DNA of 64,000 nt from Locusta migratoria (Eukaryota > Arthropoda > Insecta > Orthoptera > Acrididae), in contig CM048744.1 in assembly GCA_026315105.1 (NCBI GenBank), forward strand, positions 369,161,159 to 369,225,158, in the 5' to 3' direction. Of the stretch, positions 32,613-43,239 are shown piece by piece. The position numbers and the translations under genes are program-made. The notes beneath the pieces were generated by a model, which was not told the DNA's origin, searched no databases, and saw only the letters and a list, made by a program, of their open reading frames with translations. The number at the start of each line of letters is the position of its first letter. Positions within the stretch are counted from its first letter, which is position 1.

Positions 32613-32770
32613 CTAATCGTCTGTAGACCGTATTTGAAAAATCTAAAGCAAAACACCAACTTTGAGTTTTTAATCGAAATTCTTCGACTTATATAGGGTG
32701 TTTCAGGAGGAATAGGAAATAATTTATGGGGTGTTAGTATAGACGAATTATAATAAAAATTGCCATTATA

Positions 32771-33697
32771 CAGGGTGTTACAAAAAAGTACGGCCAAAGT
32801 GTCAGGAAACATTCCTCACACAAAAAGAAAGAAAATATGTTATGTGGACATATGTCAGGAAACGCTTAATTTCCATGTTAGAGCTCATTTTATTACTTCT
32901 CTTCAAATCACATTAATCATGGAATGGAAAAACACAGCAACAGAACGTACTAGCGTGACTTCAAACACTTTGTTACCGGAAATGTTCAAAATGTCCTGCA
33001 TGCATCCATTCTCCGTCGCATGGAATCCCTGATGCGCTGATGCAGCCCTAGAGAATGGCGTATTGTATCACAACCATCCACAATACGAGCACGTAGAGTC
33101 TCTACATTTGGTACCGGGGTTGCATAGACGAGATCTTTCAAATGCCCCCATAAATGAAAGTCAAGAGGGTTGAGGTCAGGAGAGTGTGGAGGCCATGGAA
33201 TTGGTCCGCCTCTACCAATCCATCAGTCACCGAATCTGTTGTTGAGAAGCGTACGAACACGTCGACTGAAATGTGCAGGAGCTCCATCGTGCATGAACCA
33301 CATGTTGTGTCGTACTTGTAAAGGCACATGTTCTAGCAGCACAGGTAGAGTATCCCGTATGAAATCATGATAACGTGCTCCAGTGAGCATATGTGGAAGA
33401 ACATGAGGCCCAATCAAGACATCACCAACAATTCCTGCCCAAACATTCACAGAAAATCTGTGTTGATGACGTGATTGCACAATTGCGTGTGGATTCTCGT
33501 CAGCCCACACATGTTGATTGTCAAAATTTACAATTTGATTACGTTGGAATGAAGCCTCATCCGTAAATGAAATACTAAAATGAGCTCTAACAAGGAAATT
33601 AAGCGTTTCCGGACACATGTCCACATAAAATATTTTCTTTCTTTGTGTGTGAGGAATGTTTCCTGAACGTTTGGCCGTACCTTTTTATAACACCCTG
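32771..33697 (-). mobile_element. DD41D mariner, internally deleted, about 130-bp TIRs
   Basis: CAGGGTGTTACAAAAAAGTA at 32771 and its inverse ending CACCCTG at 33697 start long TIRs sharing GGAAACATTCCTCACAC, GGACAT.TGTC and CGCTTAATTTCC. TA flanks both ends. The element is inserted in the foldback MITE, whose two parts abut at the TA. Confidence 0.87.
33020..33575 (-). pseudogene. Mariner transposase catalytic domain, N-terminus deleted
   Basis: Minus strand: DEASFQRNQIVNFDNQHVWA (first Asp within TDEA), then FSVNVWAGIVGDVLIGPHVL, LLEHVPLQVRHNMWFMHDGA (second Asp), FSRRVRTLLNNRFGD, an in-frame stop, WIGRGGPIPWPP, and HSPDLNPLDFHLWGHLKDLV (third Asp). There are 41 positions between the last two Asp, so DD41D. 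The HTH half is missing, with TIR-proximal sequence joined directly to the catalytic domain. All three catalytic Asp are kept, but the stop and deletion make it non-autonomous. Confidence 0.87.
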
Positions 33698-34085
33698 TAT
33701 ATGTGCTAATTTTTATTGAGTACAGAGCTACAGCGGTTACTATGGAACCCAAACGAACTTAAATCAAAATCAAATGGAGACTGTTCACTGATTTTTATGT
33801 CTTAGTAGAACACCATCATATTGAATTATGATCTACAAGTTCATTTTTATTTATCTTAAAAAAAATTAAATTCGTAGAACATACACGAAATTGTGCTTTT
33901 AACTGAATACGATGATGTTCTATCAAGAACGAACGGATGAATCAGTCTTCATTTGCCTTTCATTTACGTCTGTTTGGATTGCATACTAACAGTTGTTTCT
34001 CTGTATTCAATGAAAATAGGACACATTATATGGCATTTTTAGTGTCATTCCCCAATAGTACCAACTTCGACTATACCTCCTGTTA

Positions 34086-34400
34086 CTCCCTGTATGCCTT
34101 TTCTTTCCCTCCATTCCATTTCCCTCTGCGAATTGTGGAGAATTTCCAAGAGAGACCTGTTCGTCAATATTGTGTTTCTCGTGCTTGTCCACTTACTGTC
34201 TGTGTTAATTGCTAAGCTTCCTGTAGCAATATTTACTCTTGTGGCTGCTAAGTGCTATTACAGACGAGCTAACTTGTGAATCTCTGTTCCTGCCGTGAAT
34301 TTTAAACGATATACCCGCTCCCACATAATTCATCCGTAAAGTAAGCGCTAACAGCAAACCGCGTTCGGCACGGTCCTACGTAGAAATACAGGAAGCAATT
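34086..34400. other. No recognised feature
   Basis: Pyrimidine-rich sequence between the MITE and the GC-rich promoter candidate; nothing specific. Confidence 0.4.
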
Positions 34401-34560
34401 AACTCTGATTCGCGCCGAGAGCCCCGAGTAGAGGCGTGGCTTTGTCTATCCGCTATCTGCCGCCGCGCATCTCGCTCGCCGACTGCCGCCCGTCACGTAC
34501 TAGAGACGCCCGATCTCTCGGGCGCTCGAGGCAAATAAATATTTTGCCGGCCACTCGTCC
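34400..34560 (+). promoter_or_regulatory. Candidate core promoter with TATA-like box
   Basis: A GC-rich, CpG-containing block (34420-34530) is followed by ATAAATA at 34535-34541 and an initiator-like TCCAGTC at 34558-34564, about 26 bp downstream. This is followed by a short leader, an ATG and a consensus splice donor. The order fits an insect TATA promoter. No transcript evidence is available. Confidence 0.45.
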
Positions 34561-34643
34561 AGTCAAGCGGCTGTACTAAGAGGAAGCTTTCGCAGAACGC
34601 CAGGCGGACTATCGACCTGGAGAGCCTCCGGATCGATATGAGG
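34561..34643 (+). CDS. Candidate first exon (leader plus Met-Arg) with splice donor
   Basis: A putative transcript start near 34561, leader to 34637, ATG at 34638-34640, AGG, then GTAAGT at 34644-34649. An exon ending one or two codons after the start is common in insect genes for secreted or cuticular proteins, where the first intron splits the signal peptide. No downstream exon was recognised in the window; it may lie beyond it or not exist. Inference only. Confidence 0.35.
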
Positions 34644-34649
34644 GTAAGT

Positions 34650-35035
34650 CCAAGTCCTGTGAGCCGTGGACTTCTTATCGCTGGTGCCGCAGTAACGCTA
34701 ATGGAGATGGCCCACTCTTTTCAGTGCCCGCCGCGGGCTCTTGGGTTAAGCTAACGGAAGACAGCTCAAAACGATGGATCATTATGACGCACATCAGAAA
34801 ATTCTTGCATCTCTGTGTATGCCATAAACACATTCCTCCTGACCCTACAATGTCATGATTCGAAAATCTTGATGTTTTGAACTGTCATAAAATATTAACA
34901 AAGCTGACACTAGCCCCATGTATCGAAACCATATCAATTTCATTGAAAGTAGTTGAGACAGTAACATTTCTACTTTCAATCAATAGTGCAGTACAGTATA
35001 GGGTGCTTGTAGACATTGTACGGACGTTCTCTTAT
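34650..35035. other. No recognised feature (possible intron)
   Basis: AT-rich. An imperfect inverted repeat of about 20 bp around TTTCATTGAAAGTAG...CTACTTTCAATCAA lies at 34939-34984. Confidence 0.4.
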
Positions 35036-35670
35036 GACAATCTGAACGTCTGATCGCACACGGATTGCTGATTTATCTCAAGAATGACTAAGACAAGTTT
35101 CTAGGTGAAGTGTCATGAGCCACTGAGTGTGGTAAGAATCTGGAATCGTTTTCAAGCTACAGGTAGTGTTCATGGCTTGTTGCCCCCCCCCCTCCTCCCT
35201 TCCGCAAATCCGTAAGTGACTTATGTCCGTGACTTATCACCCAGGGGACTCCTACCAGACCGCTACCATGATAAACAACGACTTTCTCAGGGCTACAGGA
35301 GGCAAGTATCAACCCAGACCGGAACAGACATGCCAACACTCTGCATTATAGAGATCATGGAGAGGCCCGGCGATTAAATCCAGACACCATGTTGCAAGCT
35401 ACAGAGTGTCCCCAAATCACTAAGAATAGGTTATTGAAATAGACGCACAATTCTCTTCACAGATGGACGTTGAAACCCGATGATCGTAGACAACGTGTGT
35501 GGAGGAAAGTAGGTTATAAAACAAGCCAGAAGCATGCCGTCATTCGAGGTGGCAGTTGAATTATATTCCTGGAGGGTATCATGGGGGGCGGGGGTTCAGA
35601 CGCCATTGTTGCCCATCAAGGACAAGTTCAAGCATCAACAATACAGGTATAGCATCCTCCAACTAGAGGG
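35036..35670 (+). pseudogene. Tc1-like transposase remnant
   Basis: After a decayed N-terminal part (VVRIWNRFQATGSVHG near 35130), 35455 onward reads LFTDGR, DDRRQRVWRKVGYKTSQ and, after a stop, GIMGGGGSDAIV. These correspond to the F.DES.F, RVWRR.GE and GGGSVMVWGGI blocks of Tc1-type transposases. Multiple stops and no clear ends. It contains C tracts near 35186 and 35726. Confidence 0.58.
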
Positions 35671-35923
35671 GAAACAGTGCAGGGAGCGGCGGCGGCGCTA
35701 TGGGACTGCAGCTTCCCTAATATGCCCCCCCCCCGCCCGTTTCTTACAGGGTGAAGGTTTCTTTTCTTTCTGGTTCCGAGTATCAAAACAATAATGTTGA
35801 TGGAGGAATTCTGTCCTTTTTCGATTGTTTAAATTTTTTCATAACATTACTTGCACTTATTTTTGGATTTCTTAAAGATAATAAATTACATTTTTATTTC
35901 TCAGAAAGTAGGTTTTTTTCTTT

Positions 35924-36690
35924 TTACCGACACTCTGCCAATACCACATTCCCGTAATTGGCGAGATCACTTAGCAGTCCTTCTTTCCTAGCATTTTCCC
36001 CATTACTCGTGGTCTGCTCTTCTGCTACGCCTACTTCCCAGAGCTCTGTTGTGGGCATCTTCAGGGCTGAGATCCGCATGTCCTGCTTGATGTTGTCCAT
36101 CCACCTCTTGAGCGGTCTACTATGGAGTCGTCGTCCACCTGGATCGAACTGGAGTGCTTTTTTAGCCACAGAATCGCACTCTTCCCTAATTACGTCGCCG
36201 TACCACCGAAGAAGACCCTCTCTTGCCTTCTCTATGATTGAGACTACACCAAGCCTTTGGCGGACATATTTATTTATTGCATGGTCATAAAGAGTCAATC
36301 CAAGGGACCATCGCAGCATTTTCATCTCCATTGTGAGGAAAGCCTGACCCTGTTTTCTCGTCAAAGGTAGGGATTCTAGCCCGTAAATGGTTGCAGGATG
36401 TACTACTGATTTGCTTTCCTTTTGTCACAGAGAACACCTGTGATCTGTCTCCGTTTCAGCCATGGTACATTTACTCTCATATGGGTGCCCAGGGTGGAAT
36501 CGTTCGGAGATGTTATCATGGATCCAAGGTATTTGAACTCGGTGGTTTTCTTCGAATCCTGGCCGTCGATGCTTATGGCTCCGGTGGTTTGAGGTCTTCC
36601 AAATAGGTCTTCTGGAGATTGAGACGCATGCCATTCTCTGCTAGCCTATCATTCCAAGCTCGGGTTTGATCTTGAAGTTCCTTATGGGTT
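35924..36690 (-). pseudogene. RTE-like LINE, C-terminal part, minus strand
   Basis: One frame at 36364-35924 reads MEMKMLRWSLGLTLYDHAIN, KYVRQRLGVVSIIEKAREGL, LRWYGDVIREECDSV...KKALQF, SRPLKRWMDNIKQDM: the post-RT block of RTE-like LINEs (METKMLRW..G.....I....R.R.GV..I..K....RLRWYGHV). It continues leftward from the RT half at 37053-37690, separated by an inserted LINE fragment. Stops occur between 36364 and 36690. Confidence 0.85.
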
Positions 36691-37053
36691 CTACATCAAC
36701 ATACATACTCCGCAATCCACCGTAAGGTGCGTGGCGGAGGGTACACTGTACCACTACTAGGCACTTCCTTCCCTATTCCATTCCGAAATAGAACGAGGAA
36801 AAAAATGCCCATATGCCTCCGTACGAGCCCTAATTTCTCTTGTCATTGTGATCACTACGCAAAATGTAAGTAGGTGCCAGCAAGATCGTACTACACTCAG
36901 CTTCAAATACCGGCCCTTTAAATTTCCTCAACAGAAATTCACGAAAAGAACGTCGTCTTTCCTCCAGCGATCCCCAATTGAGTTGCCGAAGCATTTCCGT
37001 GACACTCGCGCATTGGTCGAACGTAGCTGCTCGCCTCTGAACTGCTTCAGTAC
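36690..37053 (-). pseudogene. Nested CR1/Jockey-group LINE 3' end
   Basis: Minus strand: QRRAATFDQCASVTEMLRQL, NWGSLEERRRSFREFLLRKF, then LLAPTYILRSDHNDK, followed by the 3' noncoding ACAGTGTACCCTCCGCCACG block and a short TGTTGATGTAGA tail at 36690-36700. It splits the RTE-like RT after its YADNVVL motif, so it is the younger element. Confidence 0.8.
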
Positions 37054-37690
37054 CACGTTGTCGGCATAGAGAAACATCCAGGAATGAGGGGTCTGAATAT
37101 CGGCTGTTACTGTATCCATGCGAAGTCTGGATAGTAGTGGAGAGAGGGCTGAATCCTGATGAACACCAACAATGATTTTGAAAGGTGGAGAGACTCCAGC
37201 AGGACACCGGACTACACTTGTTACATCTCGATAGAGGAGCTGGGTCCAGTTTACGTACTTTACTGGTACTCTGTGGTGTCGTAGAGCTCGCCAGATCAAA
37301 TTATGTGGGACCTGGGACCCTATCGAAGTCTTTCTCTAAGTCCAAAAATGCAAAGTGTGGTGTCTTTCTTTTCTCTGAGTACTTCTCCAGCATCGAACGT
37401 GCAGCGTGGATGGCATCTGTAGTGCCACAGCCCTTGACAAACCTATACTGGTTAGGAGACACAGAGACTATCGCTCTGAGGCTTTTGTTCAACACTCGTT
37501 CAAATATCTTCGTGGTGTGACACAGAAGTCGTATCGGTCTGTAGTTGATACACAGGCACCGTTGTGCTAGTGGTCCATGCTTGTGGAGGCTTACTGGTGG
37601 TAACAATTTTGTTGAACAGGGAAGTGAGATATCCTGCTCCCTGATCTCCCAGTAATTTCCAGATTTCTCCGGGGATTTCATCTGAGGTCA
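37053..37690 (-). pseudogene. RTE-like LINE reverse transcriptase, minus strand
   Basis: Minus strand in order: SDEIPGEIWKLLGDQGAGYL, NYRPIRLLCHTTKIFERVLN, NQYRFVKGCGTTDAIHAARS, TPHFAFLDLEKDFDRVPHNL (box A), VRCPAGVSPPFKIIVGVHQD, SALSPLLSRLRMD and LYADNVVL (box C; YADD replaced by YADN). A frameshift lies near 37310. The pattern matches RTE/BovB-like RT. The loss of the second Asp in YADD and the frameshift predict no activity. Confidence 0.88.
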
Positions 37691-38755
37691 CTTAGCAGGA
37701 AGTATTTTTATTTTGCACTTATAGGAGTGGTCGTATGGATCATTTTGAGCACAGTTAAGGATCAGTTATCTGTCTTGAACTGAAACGTGCACTGCTTTCT
37801 GATGTCTGGCCTGCTCCTCACAGTAGATTTGTTCCACCTGTAGAGTCAACCGCTTTAGGGCACGAAAAGGTTGCGGATCAATCCTTGTGCGGGTTACAAG
37901 GTGGAAAAAAATGACTGTCTGGTTGTGAAGACAGGCCTCTGGCACATAGCATGATAAACAGCCCTTAGAAACCGTGTAAAATATCTTCCGTCTTGTTGAG
38001 GCATCAAACTAAATGTAGAGCTTTCGATAACATGTTGCAATATCATGCAATGTACTAGAAAAATCTCTGATCCCCTTACTAACACATTAATGCAATATAT
38101 ATTGAACTTTCAACAAGTAATGGTGTAAAAGCGAAGAAATGGTTTGAAATTGTGTTTAAGGCTCGTTGGAAATCAATAAGTCCTATCTTTATGAAACCTT
38201 GGATGAATATGGAGTATTTAGATTATCCATTACGGATATTTCAGAACCCGTGATTGTTAATTACAATATGATTTAAGAAAAAGCAACTAGTCACTTTCTT
38301 TTGAAATGATTCTGTATATTCCATTAATCGGTTTTCGAACCTTTTCAGGTTCAACTTCAGACGATTCGTGTTACAAGATCATTTTAAGCGTGGTGTTGGG
38401 TGCTGGCTCTGTTGTCGGAAGACGGAAACACGCTTTAATAACTCGACTTGCACGTTGTGTAGGTCGTGTTTTGTATCTGGAAATTTACGTGATATTTGTT
38501 CATTTACTTACTGCTGCTGTACGTCTGGCTTTTTATAGTTATTTACGCTTTCACGGATCTCCTTGTGTTTATATAACATCACTTTTTCACTATTGGACTC
38601 TATAATACACTGTCAACACCACATCACCAGCATGCAACATGTGCGTTCACTACCGATGTTTTTTACAAACGTCTTCATTTGTCTATGATACAATCGATGA
38701 GGTAGCAAATAATTTTGTCAATATTAAACTGCAATAGTTAATAATAAATTCAGTC
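37691..38755. other. Unassigned; possible PLE-like terminus near 38330
   Basis: Minus strand near 38373-38330 reads GTCTGAAGTTGAACC...GGTTC then GAAAACCG, like the hammerhead layout but with the A9 position changed and no good stem III. No frames with motifs. Confidence 0.35.
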
Positions 38756-39013
38756 TATATTGTTTGCATAGGTTTTTAGCCTTAATATGTATGTATATAA
38801 TTCGTTAAAAGGACAAGAATAACATTCGTACTATTGCTTATATTTATTCATGATTAATGTGTCCTAGAATATTAGTAAAGACTAGTAATATTACTAATAT
38901 TCTAGGACACACTAGTCTGTGAATAAATGTAGGCAATAGTAAGAATTTTATTCTTGTCCATTTAACTTATTATATACATGTATATTAAGGCTAAAATCAT
39001 ATGCAAACATTAT
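38756..39013. repeat. 258-bp near-perfect palindrome
   Basis: Arms of about 120 bp meet near 38885. Shared blocks: TTTGCATA, TTAGCCTTAATAT, GGACAAGAATAA, TATTGC, GTGTCCTAGAATATTAGTA. The ends are TATATTG and CATTATA, compatible with a TA target. No coding. It is most likely a foldback MITE. Confidence 0.85.
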
Positions 39014-39164
39014 AGAAGGGTGGGTGACGTCGAAGGAATGGATATTGTGGAGGACTGTGGTGACAAATGCATGACGTCCTCAATGGTGGGAGCAGGGCAG
39101 AGGCATTTGTTAGGGTCAATGGGGCAGACTGGGACAATGAGTTCAGTTTTGATAGGAGTGAGAT

Positions 39165-39355
39165 GGTTTTGTTTGTTTGTAATTCTATCGGACCAAACTG
39201 CGTGGTCATCAGTCGTAGCTTACAAACTACTAGGTAAACTAACCTAAGGACAAACACACACACCAGTGCCCCAGGGAGGACTCGAACCTCCACGACGAGC
39301 AACCGCGCGCTTCGCAGCGAGACGCTTTAGACCGCTCGGCTACTCCACTGCGGCG
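39165..39355 (-). mobile_element. SINE2, minus strand
   Basis: Plus strand: TGTAATTCTATCGGACCAAA, CGTAGCTTACAAACTACTAG, GGACTCGAACCTCC, AACCGCGCGC and GCTACTCCACTGCGGC. The full family body is present. A duplication was not identified with certainty. Confidence 0.88.
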
Positions 39356-39359
39356 AAAT

Positions 39360-40924
39360 GCACTGTGGAGAGCGAAGTCACCACGAGGACTGTGGACAGC
39401 GAAAGAGAAGTTACCAGCAGGAGACCCTCTCCCGTACGTGACCTGGAAGACCCTCAACAGGCTGAGAACCGGAGTGACAAAGTGTAAAAGCAATATGAAG
39501 AAGTGGGGTGTCAGTGACGATAAACTTGCATCACGAAGGTTGGGCCAGAGGCGTTGTGGATACACTAGGTGGATGTGATGGAGAAGGCAGAGTAAGCCTA
39601 GCACCTCCTCCTCCACAATCCCTGGACGTAAGTTGGCGTTCATGGCAGCAAGGATGGGCGAGCAGTGAGGAGGTTGATGGGGAAAGGATTGAGGGGGAGG
39701 GGGTTGGGACCAAGCTGGATGTGGAGAAGGCGTTGAAGGAGGCCTGTGTGGAAGGTGGGGCTGGTAGACTCAATAAGGATGGAGTAATTATCGAGGATGA
39801 GTTGGGATATGGGGCAGCAGGGAAATATTTTCGGCATTTGAGGGATAGAGTTTTGTTGTCGAGATAGCGATGCTCTGGTCAGGAGAGGACATAGGTATAC
39901 ACAGGTATAGAGTTCGGGGTGCTGGGAGCAAGAAGGTTGGGGTGGTGTCTATGAGGATAGCTGTGCTTCAGGTAGGCGAGAGGCCCCTGAAATGGAGCAA
40001 TGTACCACAGCGATGCTGCCCAACTGCCAGGCTGCGGCACTTGGAGGCTGGCCGGAATCTGGCGTCCTCGGCAGGTCGGCTGCTGCTCCTGGCTGGTGGC
40101 TGGTACACGCTGGGCTGTTGCTGGTGCTGGGTGCTCGAAAGATTCCAATGGTGGCTGCTAGGGAACGGCTACGTTGGTTAGCCAGCAATTCCTAATTCGC
40201 CTAAAAGCTAATGCCTTTAGGCAGGTCAATGGATGCCACAGCTGTTTTTCGCCGATCTATATTGGCATCTGAAATGTACACGGCGGATACGCTGGCCACT
40301 GCAGCTGCTGCCTCCCAGACTTTGCAGGTGGTCCTGCCCAGTGGAACACAGCCGTGTGGCCGTCTCTCACAATTACTGTTTCTGGAGGGAGATCAACTAA
40401 TTGTCCACATAATGTTACAACTCTACTTCCATAATTTCGGACTGACAAAGATACTTCCATCTGCGTTCATCTGCAAAATTTTCTTCTTCTTAAACGACTG
40501 TACCCGCCAATCTTCTGACTCAACCGGGTATGTAGTAGCTTGTGTGTTCGGCGGCCTGTGCCTCCTGCTTTTTCACAGTTGCAGTTTCCTAACTTGCACG
40601 GGCTACAACCGATTTTGTGCTCTTGCTCCTGACAGTTATTTTTCCTGTGGCCTTTTTGTCCATCCTTCATACATTCTGGTTGACTTTCTGACATACGCTT
40701 GACATACGCTTGACAAGACATACGCTTGAAAAACTGCCTTATTAGGTTACTAAAATTTTTAACTTACTGTAATGGACATATAGATATTGTATTACTGTAC
40801 AAATTGGATATCTGTGAGATTGAACAGTTCACGGTTTGTCAATATATTTTTGTCCTATCTTCTTGAAAACTTTGATCTTTTTAGAGTTTACTGATGTACT
40901 AATATGCAGACTTAAAATATCGTG
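39360..40924. other. Open but unidentified stretch
   Basis: Long frames exist on both strands (for example 39508-39867 plus, 39239-39643 minus, 40211-40702 plus, 40467-40721 minus). The minus-strand frames are Pro/Ser-rich or Cys/Lys-rich, reminiscent of retroelement ORF1 or gag-like sequence, but no domain was recognised. The frames are probably due to GC-rich, purine-biased composition. Confidence 0.3.
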
Positions 40925-41324
40925 TTTTAACTCAACATTGATAGTGACCGGGCCAAATGTCTCACGAAATAAATATCAAACGAAAAAACTACAAAGGGCA
41001 AATCTTTTCCAGCTTGAAGAGGGAAAACAGATGGAGTTATGGTTGGCCCGCTAGATGGCGCTCCCATAGGTCAAACGGATATCAACTGTCTTTTCTAATT
41101 AGGTACCCCCATTTTTATTACATATTCGTCTAGTACGTAAATAAATATGAATGTTTTATTTGTAACATTTTTTTCGCTCTGTGATGAATGGCGCTGTAAT
41201 AGTCACAAACGTATAAGTACATGCTATCACGTATCATTTCGCCAGTGCGATACATTAATCACGTATCATTTCGCCAGTGTGATACATTAATCATGTTAAA
41301 ATAGACCGGAAAGATCGATATGGT

Positions 41325-41610
41325 ACTTATGTATGGCTGTTTTGATCAAAATTCCCAACGGGCCTTTGCCATGTATGTTGATCGTTATCCTGGAAGACGT
41401 CATCCAAGTGTCCGGACCTTTCATCGGATAGTTACGTTATTTAAAGAGACAGGAAGTATTCAGCCACAAATGATGATGCCCTAGTAAGTGTTTTAGCTGC
41501 AGTTGCGGCTAATCCGCATATCAGTAACAGACAAATTGAGCGAGAATGGGGAATCTCAAAAACGTCGGTGTTCAGAACTCTATATCAACATAAATTACAC
41601 CCGTAGCATA
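41325..41610 (+). pseudogene. Transposase N-terminal HTH remnant
   Basis: Reads AFAMYVDRYPGRRHPSVRTF, HRIVTLFKETGSIQP, then after a stop LAAVAANPHISNRQIEREWG and ISKTSVFRTLYQHKLHP. This is the double-HTH N-terminus of a mariner-like transposase family found in insects. The catalytic domain is absent; only the C-terminal block QRIVNACENIT is left near 41797-41830. Internal deletion has removed the middle. Confidence 0.72.
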
Positions 41611-41654
41611 TTTATATGCGCTAGGATTTGCAGGGGGAAGACTTTGAACGTCGT

Positions 41655-41760
41655 GTACAGAATGAAACTTTCACTCTGCAGCGGAGTGTGCGCTGATATG
41701 AAACTTCCTGGCAGATTAAAATTGTGTGCCGAAAATTGTGTGCCGAAAATTGACGGATAT
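41655..41760 (+). repeat. Fragment of a further SINE-like repeat
   Basis: AGAATGAAACTTTCACTCTG, CAGCGGAGTGTGCGCTGATA, TGAAACTTCCTGGCAGATTA and AAATTGTGTGCCG match the 5' unit of an orthopteran repeat as I remember it. A 14-bp piece, GTGTGCCGAAAATT, is then tandemly duplicated. Confidence 0.5.
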
Positions 41761-42389
41761 TTGTTATCGTGATTCGCCGTAACGACCGAAAACATGCGTC
41801 AGCGTATTGTCAATGCATGTGAGAACATTACTGAAGGCGAACTACTCGCTGTTGAGAGGAATTTCGTTACGCGTATTGCCAAATGCATTGAAGGACATCA
41901 TTCTGAGCAGTTATTGAAGGTAATCACGGAGTGACAGCAATGTAGCAGAAATGTATGATAATTTCACGAAAGTTCATGTATCACATTGTAACAACCGAAA
42001 TAAAGTACAAACGTACCTACGATCTGTGTTATAATTTAAGAAACGTACCTGTTACCCACTCTTCGTCTAAAACCGTGAACAATATGTTTGTGAATATTAC
42101 AGCGCCATCTAATACAAAGCGACAGAAGCATTCCAAATAAAACATACATATTTGTTGACATACTAGACGAATATGTAATAAAAATGGGGGTACCTATTTA
42201 AAGAAATGCAGTTGATATCCGTTTGACGTATGGCACCGCCATCTAGCGGGTCAAACATAGCGCCTTCTGTTTTCCCCCTTCAAGTTGGAACAGTTTTATT
42301 CTTTGTAGTTTTTTCGTTTGATGCTTTTTTCCATGAGATATTTGTCCAGGTCACTATCAATGGACCACCCTGTATATGTCTTCTCAGCC

Positions 42390-42668
42390 CCTTATGTCTA
42401 CCAGGCTTGCAAATATTTTATGGAAGTAGTTGCCTCCACTGCTTGTCCTGCTGTTGCGTAGTTATATACTAAGGGATTTTTCTTTGTCTGTAAACTTATA
42501 TCTGTTTGTGTCGAGGCTCAGTTGTCATTCCCTACACCATGCATCAATACGCTGCATATCACCCTGCATTGCGTTACCCTTTTGCAGTGCTACGATTTCT
42601 GTATAAACTACAGCATCATCAGCGAAAAGCGCCTTGAACTTCCGATGTTATCTATAAGTTCATTTATA
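42390..42668 (-). pseudogene. LINE RT fragment, distal half, minus strand
   Basis: Minus strand: INELIDNIGSS, then a frameshifted ALFADDAVVYTEIVALQKGN-like sequence (42610-42570) with the catalytic FADD region recognisable by position, and QRIDAWC.EWQLSLDT. It continues the LINE piece at 46433-46760 across the inserted 3.8-kb mariner. Confidence 0.72.
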
Positions 42669-42871
42669 TACAGGGTGTAAACGGTATAAGCCGTCAAAAT
42701 TATGGAGACAGTGTATCTCTGTGTTCTTGACAACACAACCGTATCAAAAATTAAATTCAGTTTATTTTCATATTATAGAACACAAACGAAAATGAAACCC
42801 AAGTTGCTTTGTTTCCTCTTACACAATACTATTCAATCTTACATATGCTTCATGACAGCGAACACAGTTTC

Positions 42872-43067
42872 AAAAATCAAATGTTCAAATGTTTGTAGAA
42901 CTTATGGGACTTAACTACGGGGTCATCAGTCCCTAAGCTTACAAACTACCTATGAACTAGCTAAGGACGGCACAAATATCCATGCCCGAGGGGGATTCGA
43001 ACTCACGACCGTAGTGGGCATGCAGACCGTGACTGAAGCGCCTCAGCCCCCTCGGCCACCGCGGACG
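42872..43067 (-). mobile_element. SINE1, minus strand
   Basis: Full-length body; flanks GCGAAC.CAGTTTC at 42858-42871 and 43068-43081 (one mismatch). Inside the 3.76-kb mariner. Confidence 0.92.
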
Positions 43068-43239
43068 GCGAACGCAGTTTCCTCGCGCTAGTTCACACAC
43101 ATGCATAGTTGCCTTATTATGGTATTGGCAGCATCGAAAATCCTCTAAGTCCGCACACATTATTAACTTGATAAGCATCAACAATTTCCTTCATTGGCAC
43201 CACAAGTAAAAATCCTGTGGATTTAACTCAGTGCTGCGT

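Larger units (their letters stand above)
32692..34085. mobile_element. Foldback MITE (family F), carrying a mariner
   Basis: Outside the mariner, 32692-32768 and 33701-34085 form one element with inverted halves. TTTTTATTGAGTACAGAG near 33711 is mirrored near 34010 as CTCTGTATTCAATGAAAA. The GTTCACTGATTTTTATG...TAGAACA segment is mirrored as GATGATGTTCTATCAAGAAC...GATGAATCAG. Starts TATAGGGTGTTTCAGG. Related copies lie at 46834-47300 and 59880-60170. Confidence 0.72.
40925..42372 (+). mobile_element. Mariner-like element with about 230-bp TIRs
   Basis: The left TIR (CATTGATAGTGACCGGGCCA, CGCTAGATGGCG, GGTCAAACGGATATCAACTG, GTACCCCCATTTTTATTACA) is repeated in inverted form at 42145-42372, which ends CCACCCTG next to TA. 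The extreme left end is eroded. The interior keeps only the N-terminus of a transposase. Confidence 0.85.

Noticed and set aside
34939..34984. Imperfect inverted repeat as a terminator
   Set aside because: Not GC-rich, no T run, and the genome is eukaryotic.
38330..38375. Tenth hammerhead-like motif
   Set aside because: The core is CUGAAGU and no self-complementary stem III or UH follows, so I left it out of the set.
39508..39867. 119-codon acidic protein
   Set aside because: Purine-biased DNA is open on both strands; no recognised domain, no splice or promoter signals. Kept only as an unidentified stretch.
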